64,000 nt of DNA from Herbaspirillum frisingense GSF30 (lineage in GTDB: Bacteria > Pseudomonadota > Gammaproteobacteria > Burkholderiales > Burkholderiaceae_D), in the NCBI RefSeq assembly GCF_000300975.2, contig NZ_AEEC02000002.1, forward strand, positions 186,001 to 250,000, written 5' to 3'. Both the position numbers and the translations under genes were made by a program. The notes under the pieces were generated by a model. That model ran no database searches, was not told the DNA's origin, and worked only from the letters and a program-made list of their open reading frames with translations. Shown here piece by piece: positions 1 through 9,830 of this stretch (its first letter is position 1; every line of letters begins with the position of its first letter).

Positions 1-6
1 ATTAAA

Positions 7-30
7 GGGGCCGCAGTTGCGGCCTTTTTA
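7..30 (+). terminator. Rho-independent terminator of an upstream gene
   Basis: A perfect 6-bp stem (GGCCGC at 9-14, GCGGCC at 19-24) with a 4-base loop is followed by TTTTTA. It must end a transcript arriving from left of the window, because the next gene starts at 46. Confidence 0.75.
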
Positions 31-45
31 AATGAGGAGATTGAC

Positions 46-363
46 ATGCGATTTCATTTCGAAGATAGAGGCCATGAGGCTGGCTTCGTATGGCTGCGGA
101 TTGGGAAGATCGAGGTTATTGAAGTAACTAGTGGTTTAGGAAGCAGCCGTACACGAACAGAGTTTCAAATTCGAAACGCACCTATCAATCTAGAAAGTCA
201 GATTATCGTCTGTCGAAAAGCAATAGCTCAATTTATTCGTGAATCTACTGGCGCAAAGGAAATGTCGATTTCAATTTTCGATGATTCGATTGAGCCGTGG
301 AAAGGACAATTGTTTGCGATAACCCCGCTGGATGATCATTTCGATGTGGAAGTGAATCGCTGA
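46..363 (+). CDS. Hypothetical protein, 105 aa
   Basis: I do not recognise this protein. It is a small soluble protein without a signal peptide or membrane segment. The start is supported by a good ribosome binding site (GAGGAGA at 34-40, five bases before ATG). Mixed charged and hydrophobic residues suggest a compact alpha/beta fold. It follows a terminator, so it has its own promoter or is read weakly from upstream, and it lies in the accessory part of the window. Base composition is lower in GC than the catabolic genes on the right. Function unknown. Confidence 0.6.
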   Translation: MRFHFEDRGHEAGFVWLRIGKIEVIEVTSGLGSSRTRTEFQIRNAPINLESQIIVCRKAIAQFIRESTGAKEMSISIFDDSIEPWKGQLFAITPLDDHFDVEVNR

Positions 364-462
364 TCCAGGCCCTTTCCTGATGCACATGCCAGCCATTTGT
401 GTTGAATGGTTGTGCACCTTGCCCGTGATAGCGGGCCGATATCCCAATAGTAGGAGTTTCCC

Positions 463-564
463 ATGGCAGAAAAAGAGCAAAAGCGCGGCAACCGAGAACC
501 GAAAAAACCTAAGAAAAAACCAGTGCCAGCAGTCCCGGTGCAGCGCGCTCATCAAGGACTGTAG
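463..564 (+). CDS. Small basic Lys/Pro-rich protein, 33 aa
   Basis: ATG at 463 is preceded by a clear Shine-Dalgarno AGGAG (about 451-456) at good spacing. The 33-residue product begins MAEKEQKRGNREPKKPKKK and is almost entirely charged, with ten lysines in its first half. As I recall, similar short Lys/Pro-rich proteins are annotated as hypothetical in many proteobacteria; their role is unknown. The strong ribosome binding site and the amino-acid bias are the only support for coding. It precedes the glucan synthase gene by about 140 bases. Confidence 0.5.
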   Translation: MAEKEQKRGNREPKKPKKKPVPAVPVQRAHQGL

Positions 565-706
565 TGAAAACGATTCTTAATCATAAAAATCCTGACAACC
601 GCTGGGCCACATCGCCTAGCCTTTGCCTCTGGGGCTATACGGCCTTGCTTCTTCACAGCGGGTTTATCGCGGGGCGTCTCTCCCTGCGGTGCCCTGAAAG
701 GCCAAC

Positions 707-3700
707 ATGCGCCGATTTTTTCAATTTGCGTCCCAACGCTCCGCCCCAGATCCGTGGGCCGATACCGCACCTGTGCGCGAGGAACTGTTCGGCATCGAGC
801 GCCTAGAGCAGCACGCGCGCAGCCTCGCGACGGCTCAGTTAGTTAGCATCCATCCACCTCGGGTTCGGTCGTTGCACAATCGGTTGCGCGAAAACGCCGT
901 TGATCTGCTGCTGGCCTATCGCGCAGGTGCCGCAGAAGTGGCTGCTGGACGCCGTGTAGTCCCGGCCGCTGAATGGCTGCTGGATAACTATCACGTTGTT
1001 GAAGCGCAGGTGCGCGAGATTCGCACCGACCTACCGCCCGGCTACTATAAGCAGTTGCCCAAGCTGGCAGATGGTCCGTTGGCGGGCTATCCACGCGTCT
1101 TCGGAATTGCGTGGGCATTCGTCGCCCACACCGACAGCCACTTCGATCCTGCCGTCCTCCGCCGCTTTATTGCAGCCTACCAGGAGGTCCAACCACTGGA
1201 CATCAGCGAACTATGGGCTGTGGCGATCACCCTACGTATCGTGCTGGTGGAGAACTTGCGCCGATTGGCCGATCAGATCACTGTCGGACGCGCGGCGCGC
1301 GCCGATGCCCAAAGGCTCGCCGACCGCTTACTGGAACCGGGCGCAGCCTATGCCGCGTTGAACCAAGATATCGCCACGCGCGCGAGCAGCCCTGTGTCCG
1401 AACTTTTCGCGGCACAGCTCGCCAAGCGTCTGCGCGACCAGGACCCGCGCGTCACGCCTGCCCTACAGTGGCTGGATGAGCGGCTGCGTGACCAGGGCAC
1501 GGATGCTGACCAGGCTATCCTGCATGCACAGCAGCGTCAGGGTGCCTCCAACGTCTCGGTGCGCAACGTCATCACCAGCATGCGCCTGATGTCTGACATC
1601 GACTGGGCAGATATGTTCGAGAGCACTAGCTTAGTGGACACGCGTCTGCGCGCTAGCAGCACCTTCGCGGAGATGGATTTCCCCACACGCAATCGCTACC
1701 GTACGGCGATCGAGCAACTGGCTCGGGGATCACCGTTATCCGAACTCGCTATTGTTGAGCGAGCGTTGGCGTTGGCGCAGGCGGCTTCGTCGAAGTCGCC
1801 TGAGCTTCTCGTCCAGAACTCCAGCAGGATAGATCCCGGTCATTACCTGATCGCCGAGGGACGCAGCGAATTAGAGCATGCCATCGGATTCCGGCAGCCA
1901 CTGGTTTTTCGCATCGACCGTTTTATTGTCCGTGTCGGGCTTAGCGGATACGTGACCGCCATCCTCGCGCTCGCGGCCATGCTGCTGGGTCTCGCGTTCT
2001 GGGCCATGTTTGGCATCGGCAGCTTGGCGATAGCTCCCACAGGGCTGCTGGCGGTGCTCGCGATGGCCGCATTCATTCCCGCGACCGAGGTAGCCACAGC
2101 GCTGGTCCAGCGCGCAATTGCGTCCCGCGCTGGCGCAGTGACGCTCCCGGCTTTGGCGCTGGCCGACGGGGTTCCAACCCATTTGCGCACACTAGTTGTC
2201 GTGCCCACGCTGCTCTCCGGCGAGGCGGAACTGCGCCGGCATATCGAGAGCCTTGAAGTTCACCATCTGTCTGGTGCCGGTGGTGACCTATCTTTTGCTC
2301 TGCTATCGGACGGCCTTGATGCAGATTCGGAAGTGCTAGACGGTGACGCCTACCTGATTGGCATTGCGCAGGACGCCATCGACGCACTTAACCAACGGTA
2401 TGGACCAGCCCCAGGTGGTAAGCGCTTTTACCTGTTGCACCGGCAGCGCCGATTCAACGCAAGTGAAAACCGATGGATGGGATGGGAGCGAAAGCGTGGA
2501 AAGCTCCATGAACTCAATCGATTATTGCGCGGCGCAACTGACACCAGTTTTATGTCGCTGGGTGGTGCTGCCGACAAAGCTCATCAACCCGAGATCCTTG
2601 CCAGAGTGCGCTACGTCATCACGTTGGACGCCGATACCCGACTGCCCCGTGACGCAGCGCTGCGCCTGATCGGCAAGATGGCTCACCCCTTGAACTGTGT
2701 GCGCTGGAACAATGCCGAACAGCGTGTAGTGGGCGGTTACGCCATCTTGCAGCCACGCGTGACACCAACACTGCCATTGGGCCGCGAGGGATCGCTCTAT
2801 CAGTGCATTTCGGCCGGTTCGGGTGGCATGGACCCCTACGCGTCCGCCGTGTCTGACGTTTACCAGGACCTTTTCGGTGAGGGATCCTACACCGGTAAAG
2901 GCATCTACGACGTCGATGCCTTCGAGGCAGCGCTTGCTGGGCGTATTCCTGAGAACACGATGCTTAGCCACGACCTGTTCGAAGGCGTGTTCGCTCGCGC
3001 GGGGCTTGCCTCGGACGTCGAAGTGGTCGAAGAATTCCCTGCCCGCTACGACGTCGCTGCCAGGCGCCAACACCGCTGGACGCGCGGCGACTGGCAACTC
3101 CTGCCCTGGATACTCGGGCGACGCCATTCAGGTGCGACCCTACCGCCAGTGGGCCGCTGGAAAATGATCGACAACTTGCGGCGCTCCCTGCTGGCGCCCA
3201 CGAGCCTACTGGCTCTAGCGCTGTGCGCTTGGTTGCCCTGGCCTCAATCATTACAAGCCATGGGGATGCTGGTACTGGCACTGGCGGTGCCGTTCTTTCT
3301 GCCCCACATCTCCGGACTAGCGCCAACGCGCGCGGGCATCGGGCTGGGTAGCCAACTACGCCGGTTGGCCAGCGATCTTCGGTTAGCCGTAATGCAGACA
3401 CTCTGGACGCTAGCTCTGCTTCCGGATCAGACCTGGCGCACGATGGATGCTATCACGCGTACCCTGATCAGACTCTACGCGACGCATCGGCATCTGCTGG
3501 AATGGACAACCGCAGCCCAGTCCGCCGCTCGCCCGCGCCCCGGTATAGCTGGCTTCTATGGCCAGATGGCCGGTGGCGTGCTGTTAGCCCTAGTATTCGC
3601 CGTGGGCGTTAGCGTGTTCTTTCCTGCAGCATGCGCAATTGTGTTGCCGCTGTCGGCGCTCTGGGTCGCAGCGCCGGTCTTGGCCTGGCGCGTCAGCCGC

Positions 3701-6700
3701 CGCCCGCCGATCGTGACATCCGGTGCGCCCGAATTCACAGATACCTTGGCTCTGCGCCTTACAGCACGTCGCACTTGGCGTTTTTTCGAAACCTTCGTGA
3801 CGCCGGCTGAGCACATGCTTCCACCGGACAATTTTCAGGAAGATCCGAAGCCAGTGATCGCTCACCGCACCTCGCCCACCAACATAGGCTTGTACTTGCT
3901 GTCGACGGTGGCGGCCCGCGATTTTGGCTGGGCTGGTGCCCTGCAGACTTGCGAGCGTCTGGAAGCGGCTTTCGTCAGCTTGCAGACATTGGAAAGGTTC
4001 CGAGGCCATTTCTACAACTGGTATGACACGCGCACGAACCAGGTGCTTGCACCGGCGTATGTGTCGTCTGTGGACAGCGGTAACCTCGCCGGCCACTTGA
4101 TCGTACTAGCTAATGCCTGCGAAGAATGGATGGGTGCGTCGCTGTCGACGGATTGGACGGAGGGTGCGAGCGACGCACTCGCGCTAGCCCGGGAGTCGGC
4201 GTCTGCTAAACCGTCGACCCAAGGGGCACAGGGACAGCGGCTGCTGAGCGTCTTTGCCGAGATCGAGGCAGGGTTCCACGATCCTGCCAGCATGTCACTT
4301 CCGGTATTTCAGCGCCTGGCCGATAAGGCGGCAGAAGAAGCGCAGGCACTGGTCCCGGCAATACAAGCGGAAGGTGACGATCTTCTATTCTGGACCAATG
4401 CGCTGCAAGGGCGGATCGAGCAACAGGCACGCGACGCCAAGTCATTCGGCGTCGCGGCGAATGCTATCGATGCCCGCTGGCAGGCGTTGGCGCAACAGGC
4501 GCGTGCGCTAGCGCTAGGGATGGACTTCGCCTTCTTGCTGGATCCTGAACGCAAACTGCTTTCCATAGGTTATGCCGCAGTGGAGAACGTGCTCGATCCC
4601 AACTGCTACGACCTACTAGCCTCTGAGGCGCGACTAGCCAGCCTCTTCTCAATCGCCAAGGGCGACGTATCCACGCGCCACTGGTTCCGCTTGGATCGGA
4701 CAGCCATCCCCGTAGGACGTGGATCGGCCCTGGTATCTTGGTCAGGGTCGATGTTCGAGTATCTGATGCCCTCGCTGGTGATGCGCGCACCGGCAGGTAG
4801 CCTACTGGAGCAGACCAATCGCCTGATCGTGCAGCACCAGATGGCCTACGGTCGGCGGATGAGCGTGCCGTGGGGCATCTCCGAGTCGGCGTACAACGCT
4901 CGCGACCTGGAATTTACTTACCAGTACTCCAACTTTGGCGTGCCAGGCCTGGGCCTAAAACGCGGGCTGGCTCAGGATCTGGTGATCGCGCCTTACGCGA
5001 CCGGTCTCGCTACCATGGTCGATGCACCACTCGCACAACGCAACTTTGAGTACCTGCAGACGCTTGGTGCGCTCGGGCGCTATGGCTTTTACGAGGCGCT
5101 CGACTTCACCCGTGCCCGCCTGCCCGGCGGGTCGCAGGTCGCCATCGTACGCAGCTTTATGGCGCATCACCAGGGCATGACACTTGTCGCAATCGCCAAT
5201 ACACTCCAGGGCGCCCGCATGCGGGAACGCTTCCATCGTGAACCGATGATCCAGGCCTGCGAATTGCTGCTGCACGAGCGTATGCCGCGCCTCGTCTCTG
5301 TGGCGCGTGCGCGCGCTGAAGAGGTGCTGTCTGGCGCAACCAATCCACATGGTGACTTACACGCGGTACGGCACATAGACCCGTCTGTTACGGCGGCCCC
5401 TGCTACGCACCTGCTGTCCAACGGGCGTTATGCCGTTATGCTCACCGCAGCGGGTGCTGGCTACAGCCGCTGGCGTGAGTTGGCTGTGACGCGCTGGCGC
5501 GAAGACGCGACCCGCGACGACTGGGGCGCCTACATCTATCTACGTGACACGGATACCGGTCAGATATGGTCCGCTGCGGCGCAGCCGCTGGCCGTGTCAC
5601 CCGATAGCTACGAGGTAGTCTTCGCCGAGGACCACGCCGCCTTTACGCGGCACGACGGCAGCCTGACGACCACAATGGAGGTGCTGGTGTCCGCCGAAGT
5701 TGACGGCGAGGTACGCCGCGTCACAGTCGTCAATACAGGCCGCAAGACTCGTGAAATCGAACTCACCTCCTACTCTGAGGTGGTGTTGGCGTCGCCCGCG
5801 AGTGATGATGCCCATCCGGCCTTCTCCAAGATGTTCGTGCAGACTGAATATCTCCCAGAGTTCGGTGCCCTGATCGCTACGCGACGCCCTCGCGGGCCGC
5901 ACGAGCAGCGGATCTGGGCCGCACACTTCGCCGTGGTCGAAGGCATCGTCACGGCACCCGTGCAGTACGAATCCGACCGGGCACGGTTCCTGGGCCGAGG
6001 TCGTACATCCGCCACGGCGCAAGCCATGGCGGACGGAGCCATGCTGTCTGGTACGGCCGGTACGGTACTCGATCCGGTTTTCTCGGTGCGACACCGCGTG
6101 CGTATCGCGCCCGGTCGTATGGCGCGCCTGGCCTTCTGGACGCTGGTGGCGCCTACTCGCGAAGCGCTACTGGAATTGGTGGACCAGCACCATGACCGTA
6201 GCGCCTTCGAGCGTGCTCGGACCTTGGCCTGGACTCAGGCCCAGGTACAGTTGCGACACATCGGCGTCGAAGCCGACGAAGCCGCAGACTTCCAGCGGCT
6301 GGCGGCACCTATCCTCTATGCGGATACACGCTTCCGCCCACCGGCCGAGGAGATCGCTCGTGGTGCAGGCCCGCAGTCGGGCTTGTGGCGGCACTCGATC
6401 TCCGGCGACTTGCCAATCGTGGTGTTGCGAATCGATGACATCGAGGATATTGCTCAGGTGCGCCAACTACTTCGTGCGCATGAGTACTGGCGAATGAAGG
6501 GGCTGAGCGTCGATCTGGTGATCGTTAATGAGCGAGCTTCCTCTTATGTGCAGGATCTGCAGTCCGCTATCGAAACGGCCGTGCGCCGGAGCCAGTCGCC
6601 CCTTCGACCACACGGCGAGACGATAGCCCAGGGGGTGGTCCATACATTGCGCGCAGATCTGATGGATGTGTCAGCCCGGGCCTTGCTGCATTCAGCAGCT

Positions 6701-9268
6701 CGCGTGCTGCTGCTAGCGCGTCGGGGCGACATCGCTCGGCAAATCGGTCTCCTGCCGGAGACGGTGCACTACGCAAGTGCAGGGCTCGAATTAGCTGCCT
6801 ATACCCAATCTTCCAACCTGACGAGGCAGGGGCAGAGCACAGAAACGGTGCGGCTGGAGTTCTTCAACGGAATCGGTGGCTTCGATCAGGGCGGTCGCGA
6901 ATACGTCACCGTACTCACCGACGGACAGACCACCCCCGCCCCCTGGATCAACGTCATCGCCAACCCTGCCTTCGGATTCCAGGTCTCGGCCGATGGCAGC
7001 GCAAGTACTTGGGCCGGTAACAGCCGTGAGAATCAACTTACCCCATGGTCCAACGATCCAGTGATCGATCCGACCGGCGAGGCGTTTTTCGTACGAGACG
7101 AGTCGAGCGGCGAGCTCTGGAGCCCTACAGCGCAGCCAATCCGCGACGGCGGTACCTACGTTGCACGCCACGGTCATGGCTATAGCCGCTTCACGCACGA
7201 GGCGCACGGTATCGCGCTTGAACTGCTGCAGTTCGTGCCACTGGACGACCCAATTAAGGTGTCGCGCCTCACCTTACACAATCTCAGCCCACAGACGCGG
7301 CGCCTATCCGTCACGGCCTATGCAGAATGGGTGTTGGGCGCCTCGCGTGCGGTTTGCGCACCCTTCATCCTTACCGAGATCGATGCAGCCAGCGGCGTGC
7401 TGCTGGCGCGCAATCCCTGGAGCACAGCCTTTCCGGGTAGAGTCGCTTTCGCCGATCTCGCGGGTCTGCAGACCACTTGGACCGCTGACCGTACAGAATT
7501 CCTTGGCCACCGCGGCAGTCTGGCGGCACCCGCTGCATTGCAGAGCCACGCGTCCCTGTCCGGTACGGTGGGTGCGGGCCTGGATCCCTGTGCTGCGCTG
7601 CAGTGTAGCCTGGTGCTGCGGCCCGGTGAGTCGGTAGACATCATCGCTCTACTCGGGCAATGCGGCAGCGCGCAGGAAAGTTTGGAACTAGCGGCGCGCT
7701 GGCGTGAGACTGATCTGGAAGCCGAACTGCAGCGGGTGCGTGACCATTGGGAAGGGCTGCTCGGTGCCGTGCAAGTGCGCACGCCAGACCGTGCGATGGA
7801 CATCCTGCTCAACGGTTGGCTTCTCTACCAGACGCTGGCCTGCCGCATCTGGGCCCGCTCGGCGTTCTATCAGGCCAGCGGTGCCTACGGCTTTCGAGAC
7901 CAACTGCAGGATGGCATGGCGCTCACATTCGCGCGGCCTGAAGAAACGCGTCAACACTTGCTGCGCGCTGCAGGCCGTCAGTTCCTCGAAGGCGACGTGC
8001 AACATTGGTGGCTGCCGCATTCGGGCCAAGGCGTGCGCACGCGAATCTCGGACGACCGCATCTGGCTGGCTTTCGCCGCGGCCAGCTATGTGGTCGTCTC
8101 GGGCGATACAGCGGTACTTGACGAATCCATCGCCTTCCTAGAAGGCCCCGCGTTGCAGGTAGGCGAACATGATGCCTTTTTCCAACCGATGCTCGCAGGC
8201 ACGTCTACAACGCTGTTTGAGCACTGCGCGCGCGCATTGGACCAGAGTATCGACCTCACTGGCGAATTAGGGCTGCCGCTGATGGGGACCGGCGATTGGA
8301 ACGATGGCATGAATCGTGTGGGCCAGGAAGGCCGGGGTCAGAGCGTTTGGCTCGGCTGGCTGCAGGTACGCACGCTGATCCTCTTCGCTCCTCTGGCCGA
8401 GGCACGCGACCCCACCCGTGCCGCGCGCTGGCGGGGCCATGTCCAGTCTGTGACGGCCTCGCTGGAGCGCGAGGCCTGGGACGGCGCCTGGTATCGGCGC
8501 GCCATATTCGATGATGGCACGTGGCTGGGCAGCCGCCACAGCGAGGAATGCTGCATCGATTCGATCGCCCAATCCTGGGCCGTACTGTCAGGAGTCGCCG
8601 ATCCTGACCACGCACAGATGGCGATGGACTCGCTGCGCTCGCACCTGGTGCTGCCAGAGGCGGGGCTGGCGTTGCTCTTTACCCCACCTTTTGACCACAC
8701 ACAGAGCGATCCTGGCTACATCTTGGGTTACCCGCCGGGCTTACGTGAGAATGGAGGTCAATACAGCCACGCGGCCATGTGGGCCATCCTAGCGTTCACG
8801 CAGTTACGCGGCGACCCGCAGGCGGGCGCGCACGCCCATGCCCTGTTCGCTCTGGTCAATCCTATCAACCATGCTCGGACACCTGCTCAGACGGCGCGCT
8901 ACCGCGTGGAGCCGTACGTGGTGGCTGCCGATGTGTATTCGGTATCGCCGCACGAGGGCCGGGGCGGCTGGACCTGGTACACCGGTGCCGCTGGCTGGAT
9001 GCACCGTGCGGGTATGGAGGGGATTCTAGGCATTCGCCGCGAAGGCGAGGTGTTAATCCTCGATCCGTGTATTCCAGCCGGTTGGCCTGGCTTTGAGGCA
9101 AAAATCGTCTTGGGTGCGGCACGCTACATCATCCAGGTCGAATCGCCGGGGATGCGCTGCGCCGGTATCTCGGCAGCTGAACTGGACGGCATGCCACTCA
9201 CCTGCGATGGTGGCGCATTGCGAGTGCCCGTCACACCGGGTGAGCACCGGCTGGTTGCTACGTTGTGA
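707..9268 (+). CDS. ndvB: Cyclic beta-1,2-glucan synthase (NdvB/Cgs family)
   Basis: A giant inner-membrane enzyme of 2853 aa, close to the usual size of rhizobial NdvB and Brucella Cgs (about 2830-2870 aa). The family initiates, elongates and cyclises osmoregulated periplasmic beta-1,2-glucans from UDP-glucose. Visible parts: a membrane segment around residues 414-462; a GT84 glycosyltransferase core with the acidic motif ITLDADTRLP near 637 and an RW-type motif HRWTRGDWQ near 790; more membrane segments near 828-865 and 953-995; a glycoamylase-like domain about 1050-1500; then long beta-sandwich stretches and a C-terminal GH94 phosphorylase-like region (GFRDQLQDG near 2395, GTGDWNDGMNR near 2526) that in the family sets ring size. 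No frameshift over 8.5 kb. ATG at 707 follows AAAGG. No exporter gene (ndvA/cgt) is adjacent. Confidence 0.92.
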   Translation: MRRFFQFASQRSAPDPWADTAPVREELFGIERLEQHARSLATAQLVSIHPPRVRSLHNRLRENAVDLLLAYRAGAAEVAAGRRVVPAAEWLLDNYHVVEAQVREIRTDLPPGYYKQLPKLADGPLAGYPRVFGIAWAFVAHTDSHFDPAVLRRFIAAYQEVQPLDISELWAVAITLRIVLVENLRRLADQITVGRAARADAQRLADRLLEPGAAYAALNQDIATRASSPVSELFAAQLAKRLRDQDPRVTPALQWLDERLRDQGTDADQAILHAQQRQGASNVSVRNVITSMRLMSDIDWADMFESTSLVDTRLRASSTFAEMDFPTRNRYRTAIEQLARGSPLSELAIVERALALAQAASSKSPELLVQNSSRIDPGHYLIAEGRSELEHAIGFRQPLVFRIDRFIVRVGLSGYVTAILALAAMLLGLAFWAMFGIGSLAIAPTGLLAVLAMAAFIPATEVATALVQRAIASRAGAVTLPALALADGVPTHLRTLVVVPTLLSGEAELRRHIESLEVHHLSGAGGDLSFALLSDGLDADSEVLDGDAYLIGIAQDAIDALNQRYGPAPGGKRFYLLHRQRRFNASENRWMGWERKRGKLHELNRLLRGATDTSFMSLGGAADKAHQPEILARVRYVITLDADTRLPRDAALRLIGKMAHPLNCVRWNNAEQRVVGGYAILQPRVTPTLPLGREGSLYQCISAGSGGMDPYASAVSDVYQDLFGEGSYTGKGIYDVDAFEAALAGRIPENTMLSHDLFEGVFARAGLASDVEVVEEFPARYDVAARRQHRWTRGDWQLLPWILGRRHSGATLPPVGRWKMIDNLRRSLLAPTSLLALALCAWLPWPQSLQAMGMLVLALAVPFFLPHISGLAPTRAGIGLGSQLRRLASDLRLAVMQTLWTLALLPDQTWRTMDAITRTLIRLYATHRHLLEWTTAAQSAARPRPGIAGFYGQMAGGVLLALVFAVGVSVFFPAACAIVLPLSALWVAAPVLAWRVSRRPPIVTSGAPEFTDTLALRLTARRTWRFFETFVTPAEHMLPPDNFQEDPKPVIAHRTSPTNIGLYLLSTVAARDFGWAGALQTCERLEAAFVSLQTLERFRGHFYNWYDTRTNQVLAPAYVSSVDSGNLAGHLIVLANACEEWMGASLSTDWTEGASDALALARESASAKPSTQGAQGQRLLSVFAEIEAGFHDPASMSLPVFQRLADKAAEEAQALVPAIQAEGDDLLFWTNALQGRIEQQARDAKSFGVAANAIDARWQALAQQARALALGMDFAFLLDPERKLLSIGYAAVENVLDPNCYDLLASEARLASLFSIAKGDVSTRHWFRLDRTAIPVGRGSALVSWSGSMFEYLMPSLVMRAPAGSLLEQTNRLIVQHQMAYGRRMSVPWGISESAYNARDLEFTYQYSNFGVPGLGLKRGLAQDLVIAPYATGLATMVDAPLAQRNFEYLQTLGALGRYGFYEALDFTRARLPGGSQVAIVRSFMAHHQGMTLVAIANTLQGARMRERFHREPMIQACELLLHERMPRLVSVARARAEEVLSGATNPHGDLHAVRHIDPSVTAAPATHLLSNGRYAVMLTAAGAGYSRWRELAVTRWREDATRDDWGAYIYLRDTDTGQIWSAAAQPLAVSPDSYEVVFAEDHAAFTRHDGSLTTTMEVLVSAEVDGEVRRVTVVNTGRKTREIELTSYSEVVLASPASDDAHPAFSKMFVQTEYLPEFGALIATRRPRGPHEQRIWAAHFAVVEGIVTAPVQYESDRARFLGRGRTSATAQAMADGAMLSGTAGTVLDPVFSVRHRVRIAPGRMARLAFWTLVAPTREALLELVDQHHDRSAFERARTLAWTQAQVQLRHIGVEADEAADFQRLAAPILYADTRFRPPAEEIARGAGPQSGLWRHSISGDLPIVVLRIDDIEDIAQVRQLLRAHEYWRMKGLSVDLVIVNERASSYVQDLQSAIETAVRRSQSPLRPHGETIAQGVVHTLRADLMDVSARALLHSAARVLLLARRGDIARQIGLLPETVHYASAGLELAAYTQSSNLTRQGQSTETVRLEFFNGIGGFDQGGREYVTVLTDGQTTPAPWINVIANPAFGFQVSADGSASTWAGNSRENQLTPWSNDPVIDPTGEAFFVRDESSGELWSPTAQPIRDGGTYVARHGHGYSRFTHEAHGIALELLQFVPLDDPIKVSRLTLHNLSPQTRRLSVTAYAEWVLGASRAVCAPFILTEIDAASGVLLARNPWSTAFPGRVAFADLAGLQTTWTADRTEFLGHRGSLAAPAALQSHASLSGTVGAGLDPCAALQCSLVLRPGESVDIIALLGQCGSAQESLELAARWRETDLEAELQRVRDHWEGLLGAVQVRTPDRAMDILLNGWLLYQTLACRIWARSAFYQASGAYGFRDQLQDGMALTFARPEETRQHLLRAAGRQFLEGDVQHWWLPHSGQGVRTRISDDRIWLAFAAASYVVVSGDTAVLDESIAFLEGPALQVGEHDAFFQPMLAGTSTTLFEHCARALDQSIDLTGELGLPLMGTGDWNDGMNRVGQEGRGQSVWLGWLQVRTLILFAPLAEARDPTRAARWRGHVQSVTASLEREAWDGAWYRRAIFDDGTWLGSRHSEECCIDSIAQSWAVLSGVADPDHAQMAMDSLRSHLVLPEAGLALLFTPPFDHTQSDPGYILGYPPGLRENGGQYSHAAMWAILAFTQLRGDPQAGAHAHALFALVNPINHARTPAQTARYRVEPYVVAADVYSVSPHEGRGGWTWYTGAAGWMHRAGMEGILGIRREGEVLILDPCIPAGWPGFEAKIVLGAARYIIQVESPGMRCAGISAAELDGMPLTCDGGALRVPVTPGEHRLVATL

Positions 9269-9830
9269 AGGTATGCTTGTCCCACTGACCCGGCAATGAA
9301 AGCCAGCAGAAAACGGCTTCGACTTATTCTTCACCGCCTTCGGGTGTCCATGTATTTTTTCTCTGACGAGTAACGGACCAGCCTCCCAAATGCGACAAAC
9401 TCGTCGATGCTGGCCCAGGCCAGATCTGTGGCTCACCAGGTCATCGCAGCCCGTACTCGCGGGAAAGTTATTAAAAAAACAACTTTAAAGCGTATGGGAG
9501 GCGGCGCGCGCAGTTGCCCCCACCCCGCGCCTGCCCGCTACATAGGGCGGTTTTAACTCAAGTTTGTATCAGCCGCCCACCTCTGCCCAGCCTGGCCGAG
9601 CGTCTCAGCAGACCGACCTCAAATGTGACGCGTTTTGACGCGCACTGCGGCGCTACTCGATCCATCGCATATGTCAATAGGGAAAATAGAAGTGGTTTCG
9701 CCGCGAAAAGCGGTAGCTCATCCTAAAATTCGATAGAAAAACCAAATAAAAACAAATAAACTGAATTTATTGATTTATATGATCCTAAACCAAATTAAAC
9801 ATTTATAGTTCAACAACGAAAGGATGCGCA
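9269..9830. other. Intergenic region, promoter of the chemoreceptor gene
   Basis: 562 bases without a convincing gene. A 70-aa open frame at 9514-9726 has no ribosome binding site and a proline/arginine-rich composition typical of chance frames. The last 110 bases (9725-9830) are strongly AT-rich and end in AAAGGA before the ATG at 9831, so the promoter of the chemoreceptor is likely there. I could not fix -35/-10 boxes, and no clear FliA-type promoter was seen. Confidence 0.4.
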
